Below are positions 38,441-50,110 of a stretch of DNA of 64,000 bases, in pieces. The stretch is from NCBI GenBank assembly GCA_963969595.1, contig OZ018417.1:16308501-16372500 (forward strand), given 5' to 3'. Each line of letters opens with the position of its first letter. The first letter of the stretch is position 1. Made by a program: the position numbers and the translations under genes. Below the pieces are notes generated by a model. It was not told the origin of the DNA and did no database searches. It saw nothing but the letters and a program-made list of their open reading frames with translations. The DNA comes from Neckera pumila. Taxonomy: Eukaryota > Streptophyta > Bryopsida > Hypnales > Neckeraceae.

Positions 38441-40060
38441 TTAATTAAAAACCTATTCACAATGGCATACAGTTGTTTCCATGCATTTGTTGCTATGACA
38501 ACAGCCACAAACTCTACGTCTTTCGACACAATTGACAACTCCTTCTTTCTCACATCTATCTTTTTGCGACAGCCTCCGTCTTCCTGAAGTTCAATTTCCT
38601 GGGCTTCCTTCTCTGTGGCCCTGGCCTTGTCAGATTTGCCTAAATAGCCACATATAATTATTCAGCATGATTGAACATATACGCAGATTCTATGAAATCC
38701 TGCAAATTCATGCGCTTCAATTTAAGACTATTCCAAAAGACTAGTGCAAAACAAAATTCATCTGAGCTACATACTTTTAAATTCATTCTCACAACATTCC
38801 TCATATATTACGGAGTTACCTCCACTTCATAGACGACACAATTGTCAGAAAGTCATTATCATTCACCTTAAATTACTTCAGACTTTTGCTGCTACAGAAC
38901 AACTTCATTTCCATTGTCAAGCTGTAGTGCAGTGACTAAGAATTTTAGTATGTTCTGTATGGACAAGGGAAATGCAAAAACAATTCATTCAATTTCAAGT
39001 ATATTAACATCAATAGGGTCAAAGATTGCATACAATTTATGATGATAACACCCACGAAGAACACATTCAATTCCACGAGAGTCTGATTAATCCTAAACCC
39101 ATAGTCAATTTATAATTTTAAAAATGGCACTTCCTTAAAAACACATCAAATACATTCTCTACGGTATTCACAATGATATAACTTTAGAAATCATAACATT
39201 AGGACCCTGTTCCGCACATATTCACCATTACTTAAGCATAAGTATCTTCCTGCATATTGCTTGGAAATGCAAAATCAAGAGACTGTGGGGGTCCAAGATA
39301 CAACCTTCTTCTACGCACATGGGTTACTGCTGCAACGTTACTTCATACTTTTTAGGAGTACACAAAAAAATTAGACAATATCTTGTCATCTTCTTACTTC
39401 TTAAAATTTACTCTTTCAACTCTGACATTCTCGTCCATCACATTCTCTGCAGCATAGAAACCAAGCTAAGTGCATAGTGACCTATCCATTGTAATGAAAA
39501 GAGACAGAAATAAAACACTACAGGACAATTTTGTTTATAAACGCATGATTCTTTTCATCCGCATCCCCATGAACTTCCTACAATATGAACACATTCCGTG
39601 CTTTGGTAATGTGATCCTGTTAATCAAGTAATTCCTCTTAGATATGCTAGACTATACCAAGAAAAAATAAATAGAGGTCAAACACTACTCCACAAGTTAC
39701 TTTCTCCAAATATGTTCTACATAACAACTCGTCCTATGTTGTACTCAATGTATAGAGCTTCAATAACCAATGACACGCCTTCTATAAATAATGACAATTG
39801 GTGTACCCCTTCAAGTTATACCACAATTACCACGAAAGCACTCCAATCATGCCTCAGTTGCAACAGATGTGCACAAATTGCACTAGCATTTACAACCGCA
39901 CATACATTATATGCTAACATGACGTTGCTGTTGCCTTAGACGTGCTAGAACATTGTTAAATTACAACCAAACTCATGACCGCGACTAACCTGAACGCTAA
40001 ACAATAGGTTTTATATGAATTGCTTCAATTTTCGTCACTAGCAAGAAAAACCAAATGACA

Positions 40061-40258
40061 TTACCTTGCAATGCCGGATTTGCAGTAGCAATACTGGGTT
40101 TCATCAACTATGCCTCCGTAAATTAAAACCTCTACAGACTTTCCAACAGCATTTAGGATACATGAGCCTAACGATGACATGACCCATTCCGCATCTAACA
40201 TATGTAAACATACAAAAACAGCATCAACTAACAAGTCATGTTCTTCATATTCTGACAA
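40061..40258 (-). other. Candidate exon of unknown gene
   Basis: An open segment of about 62 codons bounded by an acceptor-like CCATTGTCAG (about 40251) and a donor-like GCAAG|GTAATG (about 40062). It encodes a mixed sequence including DAEWVMSSLGSCILNAVGK and VEVLIYGGIVDETQYCYC. No family recognised. It lies in the C-skewed block with other similar fragments. Confidence 0.3.
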
Positions 40259-40559
40259 TGGACATAGAAGTCAATATATCGCCGTTTACAAATGTGTAGT
40301 CTAGCTTTTCAATTTTTTATAGAACTTTTTCGATTTTCTATGACATTTCTTATATTATTTATATATATTTTGAGTATTTAGTGTTCAAGTAGTCCAAAGT
40401 ACACTAAAAGTTCTAAAAAGTACAAAGACACTTTAGTGAGTAGCTACAAACTAATAGAAAAGGGCAAAAAGGCAAAGAAAAAGTTAAAGAAAAAGAAAAA
40501 GGAGAAAGATAAAGAAAAAGCTGAGGTTAAAGAAAAAGAAAATGCAAATTAGGGATTTG

Positions 40560-41760
40560 GAGGTGCAAGCAGGAACGTTGCGCCAGTCACGACGAGTTGC
40601 AACCTTTCCAATCACCCCCGGATTTCTAATTTAATCCTTCTTTCTCCTTCCATTTCCCCCCCCCCCCCACAGTGCAGAACCAGTGCAGATTGAATAGCCT
40701 TTTTTGTTTCGCTTGGCGCTGTAACGTACTTGTGCATATAAAACTTTATAATTGTAATATACATTAAGATAAGTAAAAATGCAATTGTGTTTCAGACTTG
40801 AATTGTGATTTGTGATTGTTCCACGCTGTGGTTATTTGAGGTTGTGGGCTTACCGAATTTGGTTCGGGAATTGTTTCTGGATTTTTGTCTTGGCAATATT
40901 TTTTTTTTGTAAAATTTGGATCTCGAAGAGAGGCTGGAAGGAAATTGGAGATGGCCGAGTAAGCTGAGGAAGCCAGTTGGTGCAGCCGAAATTGATCAGC
41001 TTGGGGAGACTGATCGGAAGACGTGCTGCAGGAGAGCTGCGGTACTGATCGACGAAGTGGGAGGTCTCAGAGGCTTCGGTGGTCTGATCGTGGAATTGCA
41101 GTGAGGAGATTTCGGCGAGCTTGTGTGCAGGGCTGATCAAGTGCGTCAATCAAAGGCGCACTAGGTTGATCACGACGAGGGCGACGATCGCCGGGTCGAA
41201 GAAGCAGGCAGTTTCAATAGCGGAGCAGATCCCAAATTGCCGTGAACCCAAATTGCGGTGCAGCAACTTTTGAGTGAGTTCGGATGTAAAATTGATGAAT
41301 TGGGGTGTCACCGAATTGGCCTTACGGAATTGAATAGGGATCATCTGAGTTATTGTCAATACCGATTGATCAGAGACTGATGAGAAATAGATGAATCCTC
41401 CTGAAATTTGCTTGATTGTGAAATCGTGATGGTAAATTTGGTTGTAAATGGATTAGGGATTCGGGTACTTGGTGAGGTCAATGTTTGAGAATTGAACGCA
41501 ATTGGGAAATTTGTGGGATTACACGAGATTACTGAGGCAACAGAATTGCAATTCATTGAGAATTGATCGAAAAATTGCGTCAGCAAAGAAATTTTGGCGC
41601 CGAAGCAGCCGCAGCGTTGAGCAGGCGCAGACAAGCGCCGGAGTCCAGACGAGCGGTGACGAAACAGACAGTGACGGGTGCTGGAACTCGTCGGAATCGA
41701 CGGTTGAGAACCGCCGGGTATCCCACGGGTAACGCAGCCATAGTATCGAGCTAGATATCA
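40560..41760. other. GC-richer patch with TATA-like box
   Basis: The patch starts near a C14 run (about 40659-40672) and has a CATATAAAA TATA-like box at about 40735. It then becomes G-rich on the plus strand with no long open frame on either strand that carries a motif. It could be an LTR with leader or a captured promoter. Confidence 0.3.
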
Positions 41761-43329
41761 ACTGGCATATGGGTAAAGGGTTTCAGATGTGGTTTTAGCC
41801 GGGAATCAAACCGAATACCACGGTTATGGGATATGAAAGTATAAAACTTGGGAGTTTTAATTAATTATTTGACGAACAAAAACAAATTAAAATAAAGGTC
41901 AAAATTTTTCGAACGGCCCTTTGGGCCGTGACCCCAAATGGGGAATTAGATTTAGAATTTTGTTATTTATTTTGTAACAATTGTTATTAAAGTTTGCGTT
42001 GGAAATTCCATGTATATGTTGTAAATTTGAATTTTGGATATTGTAGGTAGTTGCTAATCCTTGATATTAGGCATATTGTCCTAGAGCTTTGGGAGTGACT
42101 TTCTGTAAGTGTGATCTAAATCCTGGAACTCTAAAGTTTTTGGAAATATTAAATACGTATATTTGTACTATTTTCAAAGTACTATAGTGGGTTGTACTAA
42201 AGTCTAAGTCCTGCATTGCACATGCATTCATTACAAGTCAGTCCACATTGAACTATTGTCACGAGCCAGTAGCACACTAGATAGGACTGAGACGTCATAC
42301 ATCTGTCGATAGCATCTATTAATGGACAGCATGAGTTGTATCTTGGGTTTTAGTGGGAATAAGAGTAAATAAACCTTTTAAACTAGTACATTGTGACCTT
42401 TGAATACACTACGCTAACCTTACATAGTTCATTCCCTGGTGTTCGAACTTGGATTTCGTGAACGAGATTTCAATCTCAAAATTTATACTACAAAATGCCA
42501 CTTTCAATCCGAGAATGTTAGATTCACTAATGCTATCCTCCCCTTCCTAAACAATACAAATTCAATTCATGCAGTAGGAGGGGCTCGTGAGTTGTATTTT
42601 CGATCACTTGGAACCAAATTGCTACTACTGCAATACCATAGCTTTTACAGGATCCCAGTACAAATATTTGATGACCTCCGTAATCAACAATCCCATTACC
42701 AAAATCGCTCTCTCTCATACATTCAACAAATCAATACAAACCATTTGAATTCATTGGTGGACAAGACCATTAATCATTGCTAAATTATTTACCTTCTAAA
42801 AATCATGTAATTCCCGGTTCAATTAGCTTCAACTAGAAGTTCCTCCATCAGTTTTGCCTCACAAGATGATTTAGAAATCAATTGTCTTAGAAAATGCAAA
42901 ATAACCATCTACATTCTTCAAAAACTAACTAATCACAACAACAGTGGAAAAGAATCAGAAAACTTGGGTGCATTATCTCTAGAATCTAGACGGTCAAAAT
43001 TATTTCTGAAGTACAAAACGATTCCCTTTAATACTAGGCAAACTGACTTCATGTAAGCAATTGGAATGAAAATTTCTTTTAAAATATTACATAGACCACA
43101 TTAAATGCACATGTTGTCCAAATACAATCAACCTCAATCAAATCCCCCCAAATGATGGAATCGGGGCACTTGAATAAAAGTTTAAAATTTTAAACCATGC
43201 AACATGCCCATCAGTTGTTTTACAAAACTTGTCCACCTTCACTTCTTTACTTTTGGCTTTTCAAGCCACATTGTAGTCTTCTTTTGCTCTATGTCCTCCA
43301 CTGCATTTAATATTGATTAGTTTATGAAT

Positions 43330-43665
43330 TTCAAACAATTCATCTCCTATATTCAGAGGTTATCCAATGAATTTGTTGAGGAATAAAAAAGAGTTGCAAG
43401 AATGCTCATCATCGGTCTCTTCAAGACAACTTTCACAATTGTCATTGTCCTCTTGCTTCTGCCAAAGATCATTGTGGAATAGATTGTCAAAATACTCATC
43501 CTCTGAAGAATCGTGTGCATTCTTGACCAGTCTCTCGCAGGCTACACGGCATCCAAGACATTCACTGATCTCTCACAAAACTCGGTAGTCATCGGAATCC
43601 CCGCATCCTTCCTTGGAATTCATGCCCAATATTGGATGTCTAGCAAATGCCCTGCCCCACCAAAA
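43330..43665 (-). pseudogene. Cysteine-rich protein-like fragment, one stop
   Basis: About 105 codons in one frame with a single TGA. It includes GRAFARHPILGMNSKEGCGD, ECLGCRVACERLV and the acidic DSSEDEYFDN, then NCESCLEETDDEHSC. Paired cysteines and acidic runs look like a real protein, but I do not know the family. It is probably part of the same decayed locus as the neighbouring minus-strand fragments. Confidence 0.35.
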
Positions 43666-44530
43666 ACAATGTTACATACAAAATTAACAAATCAAATAAG
43701 AGACAACGTCCACTGTTCTTTTGACTTTTGAATTAAGCCAAGCAGCATCGCACATCTATTATAATATTTTGTCCACAATTTGCTACCATCTTTGTTCCTA
43801 TCACTAATGTGACAAACGAAGGGTAACAACAACATTTCTACCAGACTTACAATTTTTCCTGAAAGACCTTGACAAATGAAAGAAACAAGGAAGTATCTGT
43901 TGGATTGATGTTGACCTTTACAGGCCGTTGGAGATTGAGAATACTGACTGATTTCTTAGCACTCAAGGATTGCCTCCACTGGTGTTTGACAGTGGCCCTG
44001 ACGCACAGTAGTAGATGGAAGAAAAAATAGAAAGTGACAAAGGCTGTTGTATTGGTTGCTCATTTCATGAACAAATCATAAAGGAACTGCTACCCAAAGA
44101 TTCTTTGCACTCAGGAAATTCAGATCGTTCATATCCTGCCTCGTCATCATTGGCTTTTCCATCCTTTCTTGTTGCTTCCTTGTCTACTTGCTTTCTATTG
44201 AGAGTCGTTATTTGAAACACCTCATTGCATGCTTTGATAATCAAAACGTACGGAAATCCTATCCTATCATTCAATTTCACATAAACATAAATATCAGTTT
44301 CTTATTTTCCTATTATGTGATGGACATTTCTTTTGCATAAATAGGAAATTATTTCCTATTTAAATAGGCATACTTGGCTTCACAAGTTCACTCTTCCATT
44401 CACCCTTCAATGCTCCAATCCCACAACAATGTTCCGACTTCTGTCCACTTTAAAGTCCCTTTCAAATCAGCAAGTTGCTTGCATTGCCTACGTTCTTCAT
44501 GAGTGAGCTTAGATACAAGTCATAAGCAAA

Positions 44531-47474
44531 CTGATCAAAAAAACTTCACTTAAAATACTTAACCTCAATTCAAAATAAATAATATATGAAACACAAAAAA
44601 ACATTTTTATGCAAAATAAATTATACAATATTAGTGAATCAAAATAATAACACTCTTATATATAATTATAATAATTTAGTAAATTAAATCAAAACGGGAT
44701 AATGAATAAAAAAAATACTATTGCATATAAAATCATAAAAATTAATAAAATAAATCATATGACATTAATTAATAAAAAAAATAATGTTTATATATAGAGT
44801 AAAAAAAAACTAATCTAAAAATTGTATAAAATAAAAGAATAAAAAAATATACTCATATGTAGTTGTAAAAATATAATGAATTTAGTCTCATAAGTTCATA
44901 ACTAAATAGAAATACATATGTATATATATAATCATAAAAATTAATAACAACATAATCAACAAAATAAAGCTATATCAAATCTATCCTAATTCTTTCATGA
45001 TCTGATCAAATTTAAGTACTCTCACATTTGCCTCCTCTATAGTATCTTTCTCCTCAATTAATTTTCATAATTGAAAAACTAATTTACGGCTAATTTAGAC
45101 AAAGCTGCCCATTAAAGAAAATTTGTCTGCATTCTATGATTTTAGAGTGGCATGAAAATCTATCTGCCCTCTCCAAATAATCTCTACAACACCATTATGT
45201 TGACTGAAATCCACATTGATTTTATATGTGGGTATAATAAATTGTCATCCCTCACATATAAAATCATATCCATCGCCCATGATAATCAACCCACCAGTTT
45301 TTAAAATTATGGAGGCCTAAATTCCATAACTATAGGTATTATAATCATCATCATCATGATGCAATGGGTTTAAAAAATCATCTAAAGTGTAAGTCAAATT
45401 ACTAGCAAACACACCTTTTTTTTGTTCAAAATCAGTGAAGTCTGTTTAAGTGAAGTCTGGAACTCCTACTTTTACCACTTGTTTCGATACATCATCAAAT
45501 AATTTTGACGTCATGTTTGAAAATCTTTTTGAAATAACTCACCCATCCAAGCTGCCGTCTCTACTTGATCCGTCTTCCATATCTCCAAAGTTGCCGTTGA
45601 ATTCTGTGTTGCAGTAAAAGGCATATATCTCCCAGCAGATAACTCCACATCGAATCCTCCTCTTCATCCAAGAATGTATATCAAACCCCCTCCTCCTTTG
45701 TGACTAGCATTTTCCAAAATTTCTCTGCTTCTCTTAGAAATCTCCCTAAGTGAAGATATTAACTTCTGAAATTTATTTTGTTTTTCAACCTCCATACTGC
45801 CAAAAGAAGCGAATTGTACCATACATATAATTTCTTTTGTTTTTTTGTCTTATACCGCAACCCTTCCATGAAAAAGTCTTGTATAGTCTTCTGAAATTGT
45901 TTTTATAAACTGTTCTTTGAAGTTCTCACCATCTCGCTTCTTTTGATAAAGAAATGAAGAATTTCCAAACCTAATGCTCTCCTTGGCTTTTCAGATTTTT
46001 TCATTTTTTCAGATTTTTTTTTTTTTTTTTCTGTTGTTTATACTGCATCCCTTTTCCTTTGGAGACTCTTCCTTCTCTTACCATTTAAAAAAATCTGTAA
46101 AAAAACAAAAAAACTTCACTTAAAATAAAAAATAAATAAAAAATTTAACTTGATTAACTTTTTATATTCTTAACCCTCAGGCGCTTTGGGGTCAAACTTC
46201 TTATTGAATTGTATTTTAATATTTTTATTTTTCAGATGGAATTACACCAAAATGATAGCGTAGATCCCAATAGGATCCACGCGCATAAATTAGTGTATTC
46301 CAATTGAAGAATAAAAACATTAAAAAAGAAAGAAAATATCCTTGATTCCACTTCATTAGATGAATTGCAAGTTAAACGGAAGAGCCCTTCAATCCTCTCT
46401 TTAAGGATTATACAAGATAGTAATTGCGTAATTTAATGGCTGTTGCAAAGACAAATCAATGTTCAACAAAAGCGATACTATTAATTGAAAAATTATATTT
46501 AAGTCATAATAAACACACAAAGGACTACGCTCCAGGGATTTCAATCAAATAATGCCACCAAGGATATGAACTTACAACTCGGAGTTTTTCAACCTCTCGG
46601 TTCAGAGAGCTCTTCAGCATTGACCTTGTTTTCATCGCCATTGCAAGATCCATCAAGCATTCAAACTAGGATCTTGAAGTTACAAACTTCCTATTGCAGG
46701 TTCCAATAGTCTCCAGACTTACAAAAAATTGCAAGCTCCAAGGGACAAAATACCGTGTCCACGTACAAATTTTGAAGCTTAGATAAGAAATCCTAGATTG
46801 GATTTCATTTAAAGGGCGACTACATTACAAATGTACACTCATTTAATCAAATACACATTTGAGTACATATGCACTTAGAAAAAATTAAAATAAAGGAAAG
46901 CGTTCTTTTTTGCACAGTACAACATCATGATTCCACATACTATTTCATAAAAAAACTGCAAGCGCGGAGGATACTTTTTTTTTCAAAACAACAAGGATAG
47001 TAGAAAAATTCATCTCCAAAAAAAAATGCTAAACAATTGACAATCTAAAAACGGAAAAAAACTATGGCAAAAGGAGCTCCAATGAGTTTAGACCATGCAA
47101 AAGGCTGGACACACTCAAAATTTAAACAAAGACTGAAGACTTAAACTCTTAATAGCTTGCCAATTTAAGGATCGACCTTTGAATAGCTTCAGAAGCTTGG
47201 ATTGCAAAAGTTTGACAACACCATATCCCTAAACCTCTCAAATAAGTTTCAAACCGGTATTCTTGAAAAGTTTGACAAAACCAAGTCTCGTGTGATGAAG
47301 ATAATTCCAAATCAAACCCTAATTTTAGAATTTCTGTACTCTACTACATGCATTTAGCCAAAAAGAATGTAGTCCTTGGTCTCAAAAGTAATGGTTGTGG
47401 TCTATTTGAGTGTGATTTGACCCAATGTCTCTGGGAACAACTCTAGGCTCGCAAGGTGGACATAATATAATAAC
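44531..47474. other. AT-rich block with protein-like remnant
   Basis: 44531-45000 is very AT-rich. On the minus strand, 45066-45900 contains protein-like pieces broken by stops and frame changes: QNKFQKLISSLREISKRSRE and GRYMPFTATQNSTATLEIW near 45600-45800, then MGDGYDF and NVDFSQHNGVVEIIWRGQ near 45150-45270. I could not assign them. 46000-47474 shows nothing clear. Confidence 0.35.
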
Positions 47475-47776
47475 ATGGACGCCATATTGAGTGAAACGGC
47501 AAAGGCCAATGGTGTACCGGACGTCAATGATCAAGAGGTACCTGTCATTGACACCGAAGCTGCCCACAGGAAGTTGAAGTCAACAGCATTGCAGCTCGTA
47601 GCAATAATTTACCAAGAGTTTATAGAGCCCTTGTCAAACTTCAAAAGCTCAACAACAAAATGGCAACTGCATTGGACCGTTTTACCAAATCATCTACTTG
47701 CATCGAGCAGATGAAGATGGAGGCTGCAATTCAGATTCGGAGAGATAACAAGAAGTTTAAGTTGGATGTTCTATAG
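47475..47776 (+). pseudogene. PIF/Harbinger ORF1-like remnant
   Basis: The frame from 47475 gives an acidic then helical stretch (TEAAHRKLKSTALQLV). After a frame change near 47640 it continues as MATALDRFTKSSTCIEQMKM, then AAIQIRRDNKKFKL and a TAG. A C-terminal helical tail of this kind, with repeated charged heptads, is usual in the Myb/trihelix-like ORF1 protein of plant PIF/Harbinger elements. The DNA-binding domain is not seen. It faces the transposase remnant at 48925-50110. Assignment rests mainly on that context. Confidence 0.45.
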
Positions 47777-48924
47777 GCAACTCAAAGCTTCTCAAGAGCT
47801 TGTAGCTGTTTTATTTGTTGATGTTATTCGTAGTCAGCGGACAGAAAAAGAGCATGTACCAGAATGAAAGTCTTGTATAAATTTTTAAATAAGCAATTAA
47901 AAATATATATTTTTAAATACGCAATTAAAAATATGTATTTTTATTATAATGCTTTGTGTTTCTTTTTTTTATTTATTCATTGTAAGTATATCTTCTACCA
48001 ATAATTCATTATTCATTCTAGACGTGCATTTCTAAGTGTTTTTGAAATTTTATGGATTACATGTTTTTAATTTGTTGTGCACAATTTAGTTTATCACATC
48101 CTATATTAAGAATCATACTTTTCAAAATCCACATATACATGTGCCCATTGTGACCCTTTTCTAAATGCATTTTTTATCAAAGATAAGTGGATTTAAATAT
48201 TGGACATGTGTAGATAAAAGATACAATTGGAAAAGAGGTCATAATAGTTATCCTTATTCTCACATGTCAATGTACTTGAAGGAATGCAGTCTAATGAGAA
48301 AAAAAAATAAGTTATTAGTAAATTTTCTTCAGACTACATCCAAATTACACTTCTATATGGCATTTTTTTTTATCAAAATGTTTAGGAGTGTCTCTAGTAT
48401 ACTAATATATTATTATATTTTGAATAATATTAATTTTCTTGCAAACTACAATTATGTATTTGTAAATACATTTTTGATCAAAAACGTAGTACGTATATTA
48501 GAGATGACGGTTTTAGAGTTTTTTTGGTTAAAAAACTGTCAAAAAAATTAAAGGGTTAAATTATTATTGGACAACATCCTAAGCTTAGATATGTACAAAT
48601 AACAAGTTCAATTTTTTCTGGACAAAGCAATAGAAATGGCAGGTCTCAACATTTTTTGGTAGAAGATAAGCCTTCGGAATTTGAAGATGCAATTTCATAA
48701 ATTTTTTGGTTCAAGAATTTTTTGCTAATATTTGATTACCTGTCACTAATGAATTTTTTGTATATATTCAAAACAAAGGTGAAGATAGAAATTGTGAAGA
48801 AAAAAAAATGTATGTATTTCATAAAATAAAGAGACAATACAATGAAAAAGAATTGTAACTGCATAAAAAACAAGTATAAATGTATTGCTACACTATAAAT
48901 ACATGCAGTGGGGATGCTTGCTAA
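47777..48924. other. AT-rich spacer with weak TTAA-element end remnants
   Basis: The stretch 48500-48559 (AGAGATGACGGTTTTAGAG, ending AAAGGGTTAA) and the stretch 48567-48672 (AGAAATGGCAGGTCTCAACA, TTTTTGGTAGAA) resemble the right ends of the TTAA-type copies. They lie inside the Harbinger locus, between its two open-frame remnants. Similarity is partial. Confidence 0.35.
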
Positions 48925-50110
48925 TTAAGTATCGTATACAGCCCTACGCATACGTTTCTTGACAAGTTTTGTTGCACTGCCATCATTAGGCAAATGCTGT
49001 ACTCTATGGTGCCTGCCAACAAATGGATTCACTACTTGCTTAGAGAACTCTGCTGCTAGAAGCCTTTCTCCATGAATCTTGTAGTAGTTATGCAATACGC
49101 AACAAGCAATCGTAACAATCTTGCACTTGTCAACGTTGCCACCAAAGCTCTTTAGAATCTTCCACCGATTTTTCAAAGCATTGAATGCATGCTTGATGGT
49201 GATCCTGCTTATATTGATCGAAGCATCAAATCTCTTCTAATCACAAAATGCAGGGTTAATTGGCTTGTAATTCTTCAATAGGTAAAGGCAGCTTGGATAC
49301 GTTGAATCTCCAATCAAATATAGTTTCACTTGTACATTTCTGATTACAATGATAGGATCAGATAAAATTTGTCGCTAATACAAATTGAGGTACAAAAAAG
49401 ACCAAAAGAATTGTCCTGCATTGTGAACTCCATCAGGTTGCTTTACACAAATATTCCACAAGATTCTGTCCATGTTACAGATTCCTTGTAATACAATACT
49501 GTGGAATTTCTTCCAATTGAAGAAGTCTGCAGTCATGGGTATAATATGACTATCATGGCGTCAAGAAAGAAAAATGTGGATCCCATCTATAGCTCCACAA
49601 ATGTTCAATAGCTCCACAAATGTTCAATAGCCCCGTGGAATTTTTAAACTTCTCCATAATGTTGTGCAATTTTTTTTTAATTGGTGTGTAAATGTACATG
49701 GTAAAATTGCCTTGATTCTAGCTATTTAGAATACTACAAATTCTATCGATATATTTATAAATTATTGATGCATCACATTTGTACAAATCATTCATCTTCT
49801 CGCATGAATGTCCGGAAATCAATCGATACAGTACCAATTTCATTTGTTTGCAAATTGGTATGGAGGGTCAAACAAAATAAGACGCAAGAGATTATAAAAA
49901 CAAAGTCAATTCTATGATCAACTTCCCAAATGCCAAAAAAAACATCTGAAAGGTGTCAAAATATTTTCTATTGAGCACGTCGTGGAACATATGTCAGATA
50001 TCATCTTCTATGATATCGTAGTACGCGTAGCAAGACTTTATCCATCAATAACGTCTGTCAAATCGTTGTAGCCACGCAGCAATCACTACAAAAAACAACG
50101 CAGCTGCACC
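48925..50110 (-). pseudogene. PIF/Harbinger transposase pseudogene
   Basis: Read on the minus strand from about 50110, pieces in family order are: YFDTFQMFFLAFGKL; then LYRLISGHSCEKMNDLYKC and KYIDRICSILN (helix-turn-helix region); then KFKNSTGLLNICGAI; then CVKQPDGVHNAGQFFW; then LIGDSTYPSCLYLLKNYKP; and at the end the intact C-terminal 83-codon frame (48925-49176) with KNRWKILKSFGG and IACCVLHNYYKIHGE. These are hallmarks of the DDE_Tnp_4 (Harbinger) family. There are many stops and frame changes, and the first catalytic Asp position reads NICGAIE next to a 19 bp duplication (49590-49628), so it is inactive. Confidence 0.85.

Larger units (their letters stand above)
38441..44530. other. Mosaic block with exon-like fragments, minus strand
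   Basis: C exceeds G on the plus strand at 38441-40300 and 42200-44530, with a G-rich patch between. Protein-like minus-strand stretches occur at 38458-38640, 39712-39939, 40061-40258, 42533-42718, 43330-43665 and 44065-44280, some with plausible splice sites. I could not assign any of them or join them into a gene. Confidence 0.35.

Noticed and set aside
41740..41760. LTR primer-binding site complementary to initiator tRNA-Met
   Set aside because: TAGTATCGAGC resembles TGGTATCAGAGC only with a mismatch and a gap, and no LTR pair or gag/pol was found.
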